Assembly: GCA_021324615.1 (NCBI GenBank)
Contig: JAJPIT010000109.1
Coordinates: 1-46,423 of the forward strand
Direction of reading: 5' to 3'
DNA length: 46,423 nt
DNA from: Terriglobia bacterium
GTDB taxonomy: Bacteria > Acidobacteriota > Terriglobia > Bryobacterales > Bryobacteraceae
Each line of letters opens with the position of its first letter. Positions within the stretch are counted from its first letter, which is position 1. Below, piece after piece: positions 8,928 to 16,246 of this stretch. The notes beneath the pieces are model-generated. The model saw only the letters and a program-made list of their open reading frames with translations. It made no database searches and was not told where the DNA came from. The position numbers and the translations under genes were made by a program.

Positions 8928-9177
8928 CCTTGGAGCGGGCGCCGGGTTTTTTCGCCGGAGGCGCCGGCTCCGCCGCCGGATGCGCGGGATAGCGCTCGCG
9001 GAGCCAGTTCTCGATCACTTCGCGCTGCGTGGCGAGCAGGACGCGCTGCCACTTCACGACGCCGGTACGCTCGTTATATTCGGCCATCAGATACGATCCC
9101 TCGTTGAAAACATGGATCAGATCGGTGGTGGCGCGCTTGAACTGAAAGGTCGAAAGTGCGGCGTGGTGCTTTTGCAT
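8914..9177 (-). CDS. Small conserved-looking protein of unknown function
   Basis: An 87-residue protein I do not recognise. Residues 1-63 look like a small globular domain (FQFKRATTDLIHVFNEGSYL, AEYNERTGVVKW, a predicted helix TQREVIENWLRERYP), followed by a Pro/Ala/Lys-rich basic tail (residues 64-87), which is often nucleic-acid-binding or disordered. The ATG at 9175-9177 follows an AT-rich stretch unusual for this GC-rich DNA. It overlaps the end of the dipeptidase gene by 14 bp on the opposite strand. No signal peptide or membrane segment. Coding status is supported by typical amino-acid composition and by compact fit between two genes. Confidence 0.6.
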   Translation of the reverse strand: MQKHHAALSTFQFKRATTDLIHVFNEGSYLMAEYNERTGVVKWQRVLLATQREVIENWLRERYPAHPAAEPAPPAKKPGARSKASGR

Positions 9178-9308
9178 CTTTATTTAATTAGGATAGCATG
9201 GTCGAAAATAGCGCGCCGGGCTGAAGCGCTCCCCGCGCGCGGGACTGCTACAGTAATAGATTGTCGCGTGTCATCTCTTTTCCGGCCGCCGCCGCCGCTG
9301 CGCGTTCG

Positions 9309-11630
9309 ATGAGCTGGCCGCAGCTCTATCTGGCACTGAGCTTCACGACGCTGGCCACGCTTGTGCTCGAACTGTCGCTGACGCGCATTTTTTCCGTGGT
9401 TTTTCATTATCACCTGGCGTTTCTGGCGATCTCGATCGCGCTGTTCGGGCTCGGCGCGGGCGGCGTTTTTTCCTATGCGGTGGCGGGATGGCGCGGGAAT
9501 CTGTTCGATGCCATGGGATATCTCGCCGGCGGCGGCGGAGCGGCGGCAGTCGCGTCTCTGTGGTTTCTTCTTTCGCGCCAAGGCGAGCCGGGCTATGTCA
9601 CTCTGGCCGCCGTCTACCTGGCCTGCGCCATCCCGTTCTTTCTCGCCGGCGCGGTGGTGTCCCTGGCGATTGCCGAAGCCGTGGAGCGCATCGACCGCGC
9701 CTATTTTTTCGATCTGGCGGGGGCCGCGGGCGGAGGCCTGATCTTCATCGAGTTTCTGAACCTGTTCGGCGGGCCGGACACGGTGATCGCCGCCGGCGTG
9801 TTTTATTGCGTGGCGGCGGCGATCTGGTTCAATCTGTCCGGAGCGAGCCGCTCGCGCGCCGGCGCGGTGGCGTTCTCGCTGCTGCTGGTGACGCTGATGG
9901 TGGTGAACCACAAAAGCCACTGGGTGGATGTTCATTTCGCCAAGGGCCAAAAGCTTCCGGCCGAGCGATTGGTGAAGTGGAACAGTTTTTCCCGCGTGGG
10001 GGTTCACTTTGACGGCATCTGGAGCATTGTCATCGACGGCGACGCCGCCACCGGGATTGCGGCTTTCGATTGGGACCGCTGGAGCGCCGCCGAGCGCGCG
10101 GCGCTCACGCACTGCGGGCCCGGTTCGCCCTATCTGCTGCGGCCCGGGGCCAAGACTTTGGTGATCGGCGCCGGCGGCGGCTACGACGTGGCGCGCGCCC
10201 TGGCCTCGGGCAGCCGCGACGTGACCGCCGTCGAGATCAATCCGATTATCGCCCGCGACGTGATGCAGAAGGAGTTTCTGCGGGAGAGTCACGGCCTTTA
10301 TTTCCGGCCGGAAGTGCGCCTGTATGTCGAAGACGGGCGGTCTTTCGTGCGGCGCAGCGCGGAAAAGTATCAGGTGATTCAGGCCACGCTGGTGGATACG
10401 TGGGCCTCAACCGCGGCCGGCGCGTTCGCCTTATCGGAAAACAATCTGTACACGGCCGACGCGTTTTTCGACTATCTTTCGCACCTGACCGACGACGGCC
10501 TGCTCAGCTTCACGCGCTGGGGTTTTGATCCGCCGCGCGAATCGCTGCGCCTGGTTTCGCTGGCCATCGACGCGCTGGCGCGCATCGGCGAAGGCGACCC
10601 GGCCGGTCACGTCATCGTTCTGCGCGAAGACGCCGGGCGGCTCGGCGGCTGGGGGGCGCAGGATACCGTGCTGATCTCACGGCGGCCGTTCCGGGCCGAA
10701 GACCTGAACCGGCTGCGCGCGGAGCTTCCGGCCGCGCATCTGGATCCGATATACATGCCCGGGGAAAGCGCCGACAACGAATTCAGCAAGCTGCTGCACG
10801 CCACCGACGCGAAAGCGTTCTACGCGCAATACCCCTACGACGTTTCTCCGGTCGGCGACGACCGGCCGTTTTTCTTTTACACGGTGCAGCCGCGCGATCT
10901 GCTGGCGTATTTCCGCGGGAAGAACCGGGAGAACGCCGATTCCAAGATCAACCGCGCCGTGCCGCTGCTGTACGCGGTGGTGCTGGTGAGCGTGGCCGCC
11001 ACGGCCCTGATCCTGCTGCTGCCGCGCGTCCTGTTGGGCAGCCGATTGCCGAAACAAAAAGGGGTTTTGACGTTTTTATGGTATTTTCTGTGCCTGGGCG
11101 CGGCCTACATCCTGATCCAGGTGGCGCTGATTGAGAAATTCGTGCTGCTGCTGGGTCATCCGACGTACGCCGTGACGGTGATCGTGTTTTCGATGCTGGC
11201 GGCCAGCGGCGCGGGCAGCTACCTCAGCCGGGGGGTCTCGACCGACCGCCGGCTGATGGCGCTGCTGGCGGCGGTGGCCGCGCTGGTGACGGCGCTGGCG
11301 TTTGGCGCATCGCCGCTGACCGCCGCCGCCGTGGCCTGGCCGCTTCCGGCGAAGGTGGCGGTCACCGCCCTGGCGATCGCGCCGGCGGCGTTTCTGATGG
11401 GCATGCCGTTTCCCAGCGGATTGCGACGGCTGGAGCGATTCCACGCGCCGTCGATTCGCTGGGCGTGGTCGCTGAACGCGGCGGCGAGCGTGCTGGGCTC
11501 CGCAGCGGCGGTGGTTTTGGCGATTTACCTGGGATTACGCGCGACGCTGCTCGCCGGCGCGCTGCTTTATCTGTGCGCGCTTGGCGTCATCGCCCTGACG
11601 AAATCCGTTTCATCTCTGGAGCGGTGCTGA
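9309..11630 (+). CDS. Membrane-embedded spermidine/spermine synthase-like methyltransferase-fold protein
   Basis: Polytopic membrane protein (773 residues from the ATG; an in-frame TTG at 9261 would give 789) with a Rossmann-type SpeE-like domain between two hydrophobic halves. The first half (about 1-200) has several helices (LYLALSFTTLATLVLELSLT, AFLAISIALFGLGAGGVFSY and others). The central domain has the nucleotide-binding loop VIGAGGGYDVARAL, an acidic strand end AVEINPII and DDRPFFFYTV. The last 250 residues add further helices, including GMPFPSGLRRLE. True spermidine synthases are soluble, about 300 residues; these long membrane fusions are common in environmental bacteria and mostly uncharacterised. 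No polyamine gene lies beside it. Neither candidate start has a good ribosome-binding site. Its end overlaps the convergent hydrolase gene by 21 bp. Confidence 0.85.
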   Translation: MSWPQLYLALSFTTLATLVLELSLTRIFSVVFHYHLAFLAISIALFGLGAGGVFSYAVAGWRGNLFDAMGYLAGGGGAAAVASLWFLLSRQGEPGYVTLAAVYLACAIPFFLAGAVVSLAIAEAVERIDRAYFFDLAGAAGGGLIFIEFLNLFGGPDTVIAAGVFYCVAAAIWFNLSGASRSRAGAVAFSLLLVTLMVVNHKSHWVDVHFAKGQKLPAERLVKWNSFSRVGVHFDGIWSIVIDGDAATGIAAFDWDRWSAAERAALTHCGPGSPYLLRPGAKTLVIGAGGGYDVARALASGSRDVTAVEINPIIARDVMQKEFLRESHGLYFRPEVRLYVEDGRSFVRRSAEKYQVIQATLVDTWASTAAGAFALSENNLYTADAFFDYLSHLTDDGLLSFTRWGFDPPRESLRLVSLAIDALARIGEGDPAGHVIVLREDAGRLGGWGAQDTVLISRRPFRAEDLNRLRAELPAAHLDPIYMPGESADNEFSKLLHATDAKAFYAQYPYDVSPVGDDRPFFFYTVQPRDLLAYFRGKNRENADSKINRAVPLLYAVVLVSVAATALILLLPRVLLGSRLPKQKGVLTFLWYFLCLGAAYILIQVALIEKFVLLLGHPTYAVTVIVFSMLAASGAGSYLSRGVSTDRRLMALLAAVAALVTALAFGASPLTAAAVAWPLPAKVAVTALAIAPAAFLMGMPFPSGLRRLERFHAPSIRWAWSLNAAASVLGSAAAVVLAIYLGLRATLLAGALLYLCALGVIALTKSVSSLERC

Positions 11631-12593
11631 TTCCCGGCGCTGCTGTTCCTCGATCCATTCCAGGACAACTCCATCCAGCCAGAACCGCGGCCGGCCGCGC
11701 GCGATAAATCCCAGATGGCCGCCGTGCTCGACGGCGAGCAGGCGCAGGCACGGATTTGACTGGAAGGCCGGATGCGCGTAGACCGAAAACGGAATCAGCG
11801 GATCGTCTTTGGCAATGATCAGCAGGGCGGGAATGCGGATTTTTTCCAGATACTGATTCGAGGACTGGGTTTTGTAGTAGTTCGCCGCGGTGCCGAAGCC
11901 GAACAGGCGCGCCGTGTAGTATTCGTCAAAATCACGGATGGTGTGGATCCTGGCGAGGTGTTGCGGGGTGTAGATTTCCGGCGCCTGGCGGGCTCGCGTG
12001 CGGATTTTTCGCTTCAGCGCGCGAAGGAAGCGGCGGTCATAGAGGAAATTTTCGCGGCGGGCCAGCGCCGCGGCGCAGGCGGCCAGATCGATCGGCGTTG
12101 AGACCGCGCAAACCCCGGCCAGAAGCTCGCCCGCCCGTTCACCCAGCTCGCCGGCGAGCTTCAGCGAAACGTTTCCGCCGAGGGAAAATCCCACCAGGAA
12201 AATCGGACCCGCGCCGGCGCGCTTGCATTCACGGATCACGTAGAGAACGTCCGAGGTTTGGCCAGAGTGATAGTTGCTGAGGGCCAGATCCTCGGTGCCG
12301 CCGCAGCTTCGCAGATTGATGCGGTGGGCGGCGTAGCCCGCTTGGAGCGCGGCGGCGGACATGCTGCGCAGGTAACCGGCGTTGCTCGATCCTTCCAGGC
12401 CGTGGACCAGAATCAGTTCACCGCGCGCATGGCCCTCCGGGCGCTGGGAATCGACGCGGATTCTTACTCCGGGCTCGGTTTGGTAGATGCGCTGTTTCAG
12501 GGGCCAGCGCTTTTCGCTGTGGGGACGCGGCCAGAAGTTTCCGGCGATGGTGGCCAGGTGAGGATTTTTGAAGAAGGGCCGAAAGGGCTGCAA
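11610..12593 (-). CDS. Alpha/beta hydrolase of the YheT/UPF0017 family
   Basis: Serine hydrolase of 327 residues, family of E. coli YheT and the eukaryotic ABHD1/3 proteins, with carboxylesterase-like activity and uncertain substrate. It opens with the family signature FRPFFKNPHLATI. The oxyanion region is LVHGLEGSS, the nucleophile is Ser137 in VGFSLGGN, the acid is Asp263/264 in AKDDPLIP, and the base is His293 in EHGGHLGF. The start is TTG at 12591-12593: an in-frame TAG stands two codons upstream and the next ATG would delete the signature, so the unusual codon is forced. No strong Shine-Dalgarno precedes it. Directly upstream lies the inverted-repeat-bounded non-coding segment, which may supply or disrupt its promoter. 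Confidence 0.9.
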   Translation of the reverse strand: MQPFRPFFKNPHLATIAGNFWPRPHSEKRWPLKQRIYQTEPGVRIRVDSQRPEGHARGELILVHGLEGSSNAGYLRSMSAAALQAGYAAHRINLRSCGGTEDLALSNYHSGQTSDVLYVIRECKRAGAGPIFLVGFSLGGNVSLKLAGELGERAGELLAGVCAVSTPIDLAACAAALARRENFLYDRRFLRALKRKIRTRARQAPEIYTPQHLARIHTIRDFDEYYTARLFGFGTAANYYKTQSSNQYLEKIRIPALLIIAKDDPLIPFSVYAHPAFQSNPCLRLLAVEHGGHLGFIARGRPRFWLDGVVLEWIEEQQRRESAPLQR

Positions 12594-12627
12594 ACCCTAT
12601 TTTTACGGGATGGCGCGCAAAAAGGAA

Positions 12628-13243
12628 ATGGTTCCAAGTGACCCGTCAGTCAGTTCGTTTCCCGACCGGCATGCACGGCCGAAACCTGGCATCTGAAACG
12701 TCGGGACGTGAGCCCTTTGCTCCCCGCGGCCGGTTTTCTCCCGGCTGCGGATCGATGCGCTGGTGCGCGTCCGCGGTGATTTCCGTTTCAGTAGAAGCCC
12801 GCCCCTCGATGCGGCCTTTCACTCTCCGGCAGCGGCTGCGGATCTTGCGATTCCCAACCGCGGCCGGGTCAACGCTCCTGGCCTTCATCTTCGAAGCGAT
12901 TCCGAAACCTACGCCTGGCCCGTTCGGTCTTCTCACTCCCGCTCCCGCTCAGCTTTTTTTGCCTTACGGGACGCGATCGCCGCGAGGGACCCGTTGCCAA
13001 GTCCGGCCTCGAAACTTCGCGGCTGCCGCCGGATTTCCGCTCCCCTCCAGGACCTCTCGATCCTTCGGGATCCTAGCGCCCGACCCGGCTCCAGCCACGA
13101 AAGCTTGCCTTTGCGGGTTGCCCGATCTTCCTTCGCTCCCCACGGCGCCTGAAATAATCTCTTATTCGAAAGCGCCGCGGATCATCGTTCCGGATCCGCT
13201 ACTTCCCGCCAGGCTCACTGTCCTTCGAACCTCTTGGAACCAT
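12628..13243. repeat. 616-bp structured non-coding segment bounded by 11-bp inverted repeats
   Basis: The gap from 12594 to 13488 holds no credible gene. Within it ATGGTTCCAAG (12628-12638) and its exact reverse complement CTTGGAACCAT (13233-13243) face each other 616 bp apart. Between them are strong local hairpins: a 10-bp stem with one G-T pair (12724-12733 with 12741-12750), a GATCC-TTCG-GGATC tetraloop stem (13059-13072), and a two-tier hairpin 13143-13177 (CGGCGC outer stem, AATAA inner stem, TCTC loop). The plus strand is pyrimidine-rich, unlike the flanking genes. Several frames stay open here (one plus-strand frame runs 231 codons), but the products are Pro/Ser/Arg-rich and lack a ribosome-binding site. 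I infer a structured RNA gene or a non-autonomous mobile element. No clear target duplication is visible. The remaining 13244-13488 shows only a DnaA-box-like 9-mer and the mqnD upstream region. Confidence 0.5.
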
Positions 13244-13363
13244 CCTCATGATGCACCGGATCGGGCCGCCGGTCAACAGAAAAAAGACGATTCGGCGAAC
13301 CTTTCATCAACAAATATCTCGTTTTGGATTTAAAGACTTACGCGCCGGCGGAGGTGGAGGAGC

Positions 13364-13372
13364 TGTGGATAA
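13364..13372 (-). promoter_or_regulatory. Single DnaA-box-like 9-mer
   Basis: TGTGGATAA reads TTATCCACA on the minus strand, identical to the E. coli DnaA-box consensus. It lies in the intergenic region ahead of mqnD. One isolated copy without a cluster, an AT-rich unwinding region or replication genes nearby does not make an origin. It may be chance or a minor DnaA binding site. Confidence 0.25.
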
Positions 13373-13488
13373 AACATGGCCTGAAACATTTGTTGTGAAT
13401 GTTGCGGCAAGCACCGGCCGGGCGCGGGCGGCGGGGTTGCGCGCGCTGGCGGCGGCGTACCTGCTATCATTGTGGGTTCGTTCCCGGA

Positions 13489-14331
13489 ATGACTTCCACA
13501 CCTGCTGAGATCGTCTGCGCCCATAGCCCCGATTCCGACGACGCGTACATGTTTTATGCGTTGGCCACCCGGAAGATCCGTTCGCCGCTGGTGCAGTTCC
13601 GGCACGTGCTCGAAGATATTCAGACGCTGAACCGCAAGGCCCGCGATGGCGAATACGAGCTTACCGCGATTTCCTACCATGCCTATCCGTTCGTGGCCGG
13701 CCGCTATGTGCTGATGGCCTCCGGCTCCAGCGTCGGCGACGGCTACGGTCCGATGGTGGTGGCGGCGCGGCCCATGGCGCCTGAGGAGCTGAAGGGGAAG
13801 CGCATTGCGATTCCGGGCAAGCTCACCACGGCGTATCTCACGCTGCGCTTGCTCCAGCCCGATTTTGCCGCGGTGGAAGTGCCGTTCGATCAGATTCTGG
13901 AGGCGGTGAGCGAGAACAAGGCCGAGGCGGGGCTGGTGATCCATGAGGCGCAGCTCACCTACGCCAGGGGCGGTTTTCACAACGTCATCGATCTGGGGCG
14001 ATGGTGGAAGAATACTTACGGGCTGCCGCTGCCGCTGGGGGCCAACGCGCTGCGGCGGGACCTGGGCGCGGAGCTGGCTTCGGAGTGCTGCCGGCTGATG
14101 CGCGAAAGCATCCAGTATGCGCTTGATCATCGCGAAGAGTCGCTGATCTACGCGATGCAGTTTGCCCGCGATATGGAAGCTCCGCTGGCCGAAAAATTCG
14201 TGGGCATGTATGTCAACCATTACACCGTGGATTGCGGGGATCTGGTTCCCCAGGCGGCGCAGAAGCTGCTCGACCTCGGCCACGAAGCCGGATTGATCCC
14301 GCACCGCGTCGCAGTCGAGTTTGTGCGGTGA
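13489..14331 (+). CDS. mqnD: 1,4-dihydroxy-6-naphthoate synthase-like protein (menaquinone biosynthesis, futalosine pathway)
   Basis: Protein of 280 residues resembling MqnD, which converts cyclic dehypoxanthinyl futalosine to 1,4-dihydroxy-6-naphthoate in the alternative menaquinone pathway. Recognised by its periplasmic-binding-protein fold and motifs: AHSPDSDDAYMFYAL at the N-terminus, LEDIQTLNRKA, TAISYHAY, GYGPMVVA, AGLVIHEAQLTYARGG and LPLPLGANALRRDLG. His152 in VIHEA corresponds to the catalytic His of characterised MqnD. The ATG at 13489 is chosen over an upstream in-frame start because the extra 30 residues are Arg-rich and unrelated to the family; TATCAT 19 bases upstream may be a -10 box. 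The stop overlaps the next gene's GTG by 4 bases, indicating translational coupling. A general MqnA/MqnD-like binding protein is the main alternative. Confidence 0.85.
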   Translation: MTSTPAEIVCAHSPDSDDAYMFYALATRKIRSPLVQFRHVLEDIQTLNRKARDGEYELTAISYHAYPFVAGRYVLMASGSSVGDGYGPMVVAARPMAPEELKGKRIAIPGKLTTAYLTLRLLQPDFAAVEVPFDQILEAVSENKAEAGLVIHEAQLTYARGGFHNVIDLGRWWKNTYGLPLPLGANALRRDLGAELASECCRLMRESIQYALDHREESLIYAMQFARDMEAPLAEKFVGMYVNHYTVDCGDLVPQAAQKLLDLGHEAGLIPHRVAVEFVR

Positions 14332-15611
14332 AAACTATATTTTTTCTTTTCGCATTTCTGAGCGCCGCGGCGTTTTCGCAAGATGCCGCGGGCGACGTGA
14401 AACAACGGACCAAGACCATCCGCGAGCTGGCCAAGCAGGGGCCGGATTCGATTGGGAAAATCGCGCCCTATGTGACGGATCCGGATCTGAGCGTGCGCAT
14501 CGAAGCGGTCAAGGCGCTGATGCAGATCGGGGGCCCGAAGACGATGGACGCCCTCATCACGGCCGCCAAAGACAGCGATCCGGAGATGCAGATCCGCGCC
14601 ACCGACGGGCTGGTGAACATCTATCTGCCGGGCTACGCGAAGACCGGCATGAGCGGCACGCTCCAGCGGGTGGGCAATTCGATCAAGGGCAAATTCACGG
14701 ACACCAACGACAAGGTGATCGATCCCTACATCGAGGTGCGGCCGGAGGTGATCGAAGCGCTGGGCCGGATCGCCCGCGGGGGGGCGAGTGTGGAAGCGCG
14801 GGCGAACGCGGCGCGGGCGATCGGCGTGCTGCGCGGGCGGGCGGCGATTCCCGATCTGGTGGAGGCGCTGCACTCCAAAGACGACCTGGTGATGTACGAG
14901 GCGCTGATCGCGATTCAGAAGATCCGCGATCCGGAGGCGGCGCCGCGCATCGCCTTTCTGCTGCGGGACCTGAACGACCGGATCCAGATCGCGGCGCTGG
15001 AAACCACGGGCCTGCTGCGCAACAAGGCGGCCGCTCCCGACGTTCGCGACGCTATGGCGCACGCGCGCGATCTCAAGGTCCGCCGCGCCGCGCTGGAGGC
15101 GCTGGCGATGCTCTCCGATGAAGGCGACCGGGAGACGTTTTTAAAATATCTGGGCGATAAAGACGAAGGGCTGCGCACGGCGGCGGCCGAGGGGCTGGCG
15201 CGGCTGAAGAATCCGGCCGACCGCGAGGTCGTGCAAAAAGCCTTCAGCGGCGAGCACAAGATGGGCCCGCGGCTGGCCGATGCGTTCGCGCTGGTGGCGA
15301 TGGGCAATCTGGACGCCGGCGAATTCAGCCCGCTGCGTTATCTGGTCAACACGCTGAACGTGCGGTCGTACCGGGATGTGGCGTCGGCGTATCTGACCGA
15401 GCTGGCGCGCGAACTGCCGGTTCGCCAGGCGCTTTATCCGATGCTGAGCGGGGGGACCAAGGACGAAAAGATTCAACTGGCGATCGTGCTGGGGCGCTCC
15501 GGCGACCGGGACAGCATTCCTTATCTGCAAACGCTTTCGACCGACCCCGACACCGACGTGGCGCAGGAGGGCGTGCGCAGCCTGCGGGCGTTGAACGCGC
15601 GGCTGCCGTAG
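14328..15611 (+). CDS. Exported HEAT-repeat protein
   Basis: Protein of 427 residues built almost entirely of HEAT/PBS-lyase-like alpha-helical repeats. Start is GTG at 14328, overlapping the mqnD stop as GTGA; from there residues 1-18 (VKTIFFLFAFLSAAAFSQ) form a signal peptide, whereas the longer in-frame ORF adds 32 Arg/Pro-rich residues antisense-like in character. Repeat units recognisable include DPDLSVRIEAVKALMQIGG, DSDPEMQIRATDGLVNI, ARANAARAIGVLRG, DLNDRIQIAALETTGLL and DKDEGLRTAAAEGLARL. Such scaffolds mediate protein-protein contacts; no catalytic motif is seen. Coupling to mqnD suggests co-expression but no functional link is known to me. It converges on the phosphoesterase gene with 20 bp between stops. 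Confidence 0.85.
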   Translation: MKTIFFLFAFLSAAAFSQDAAGDVKQRTKTIRELAKQGPDSIGKIAPYVTDPDLSVRIEAVKALMQIGGPKTMDALITAAKDSDPEMQIRATDGLVNIYLPGYAKTGMSGTLQRVGNSIKGKFTDTNDKVIDPYIEVRPEVIEALGRIARGGASVEARANAARAIGVLRGRAAIPDLVEALHSKDDLVMYEALIAIQKIRDPEAAPRIAFLLRDLNDRIQIAALETTGLLRNKAAAPDVRDAMAHARDLKVRRAALEALAMLSDEGDRETFLKYLGDKDEGLRTAAAEGLARLKNPADREVVQKAFSGEHKMGPRLADAFALVAMGNLDAGEFSPLRYLVNTLNVRSYRDVASAYLTELARELPVRQALYPMLSGGTKDEKIQLAIVLGRSGDRDSIPYLQTLSTDPDTDVAQEGVRSLRALNARLP

Positions 15612-15631
15612 GCGGCCTAGCGCTTCCGGCG

Positions 15632-16228
15632 TCAAATTTCGAGCAAATAGCCGCGTTTTCCGACGTTTTGCGCGCGCGTGGCGCCGATCTGAATGGCCAC
15701 CCCTTCGGCCTCATGAATGTGCCCGCAAAAAAAGTACTCCGGCTGATATTTTTCGATGAATTCGCGCACCGCCCGGCTGCCTCCATGCAAGCCTTGGCGA
15801 ATGCGGTCCAGTTCGGTATCGAAGGGGGGCGCGTGGCAGATGAGAATGAGCGGCTTGAGCGGGGCGAACCTGGACAGGCGCGCGGCCAGCTCCTCTTCGC
15901 TGTACTCGCCCGGCGTGTGGAACGGCGTGGGTCCGGAATAGCCGAGCCCGGCGACATGGGTTCCGTTCACCTGAAGGGCCGCGCCGTGGAAGTTGGTGAA
16001 GCCGTGCCGCTTGCAAAATTCCGCGATGTCGCGCTCGGACTCGTGATTGCCGGGCAGCAGGTAGACGCGTTCGGCGCGGGGTTTCAACACCCCGGCCATC
16101 TTCTCCAGCCCGCGCGCCCAGCTCACCAGATCGCCGGCGCAAAAGTAGTAATCGGCGCTGGTTTCGATCAAGTTTTGAAGCGATCGCGCGTCGTTATGGA
16201 TATCGGAAAAGATGAGCAAGCGGGCCAT
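15632..16228 (-). CDS. Metallophosphoesterase (YfcE/MJ0936-like phosphodiesterase)
   Basis: Calcineurin-fold phosphoesterase of 198 residues. All metal-binding blocks are intact: the DxH of FSDIHND (residues 9-11), CAGDLV (GD), LLPGNHES, ICHAPPFDTELD and CGHIHE near the C-terminus. Substrates of this family range from phosphodiesters and cyclic nucleotides to nucleic-acid ends; the specificity cannot be read. Start is ATG at 16226-16228. The gene is divergent from the 2-oxoglutarate dehydrogenase gene with only 18 bp between start codons, so at least one promoter must lie inside the other gene or the mRNA is nearly leaderless. Confidence 0.93.
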   Translation of the reverse strand: MARLLIFSDIHNDARSLQNLIETSADYYFCAGDLVSWARGLEKMAGVLKPRAERVYLLPGNHESERDIAEFCKRHGFTNFHGAALQVNGTHVAGLGYSGPTPFHTPGEYSEEELAARLSRFAPLKPLILICHAPPFDTELDRIRQGLHGGSRAVREFIEKYQPEYFFCGHIHEAEGVAIQIGATRAQNVGKRGYLLEI

Positions 16229-16246
16229 CAGCTAAAATGGTAGTTC

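Noticed and set aside
12638-13333. 231-codon plus-strand ORF in the gene-free gap
   Set aside because: Pro/Ser/Arg-rich, no ribosome-binding site, spans one inverted repeat and several hairpins; treated as non-coding structured DNA.
13364-13400. Replication origin
   Set aside because: Only one consensus DnaA box, no AT-rich unwinding region, no dnaA/dnaN neighbours.
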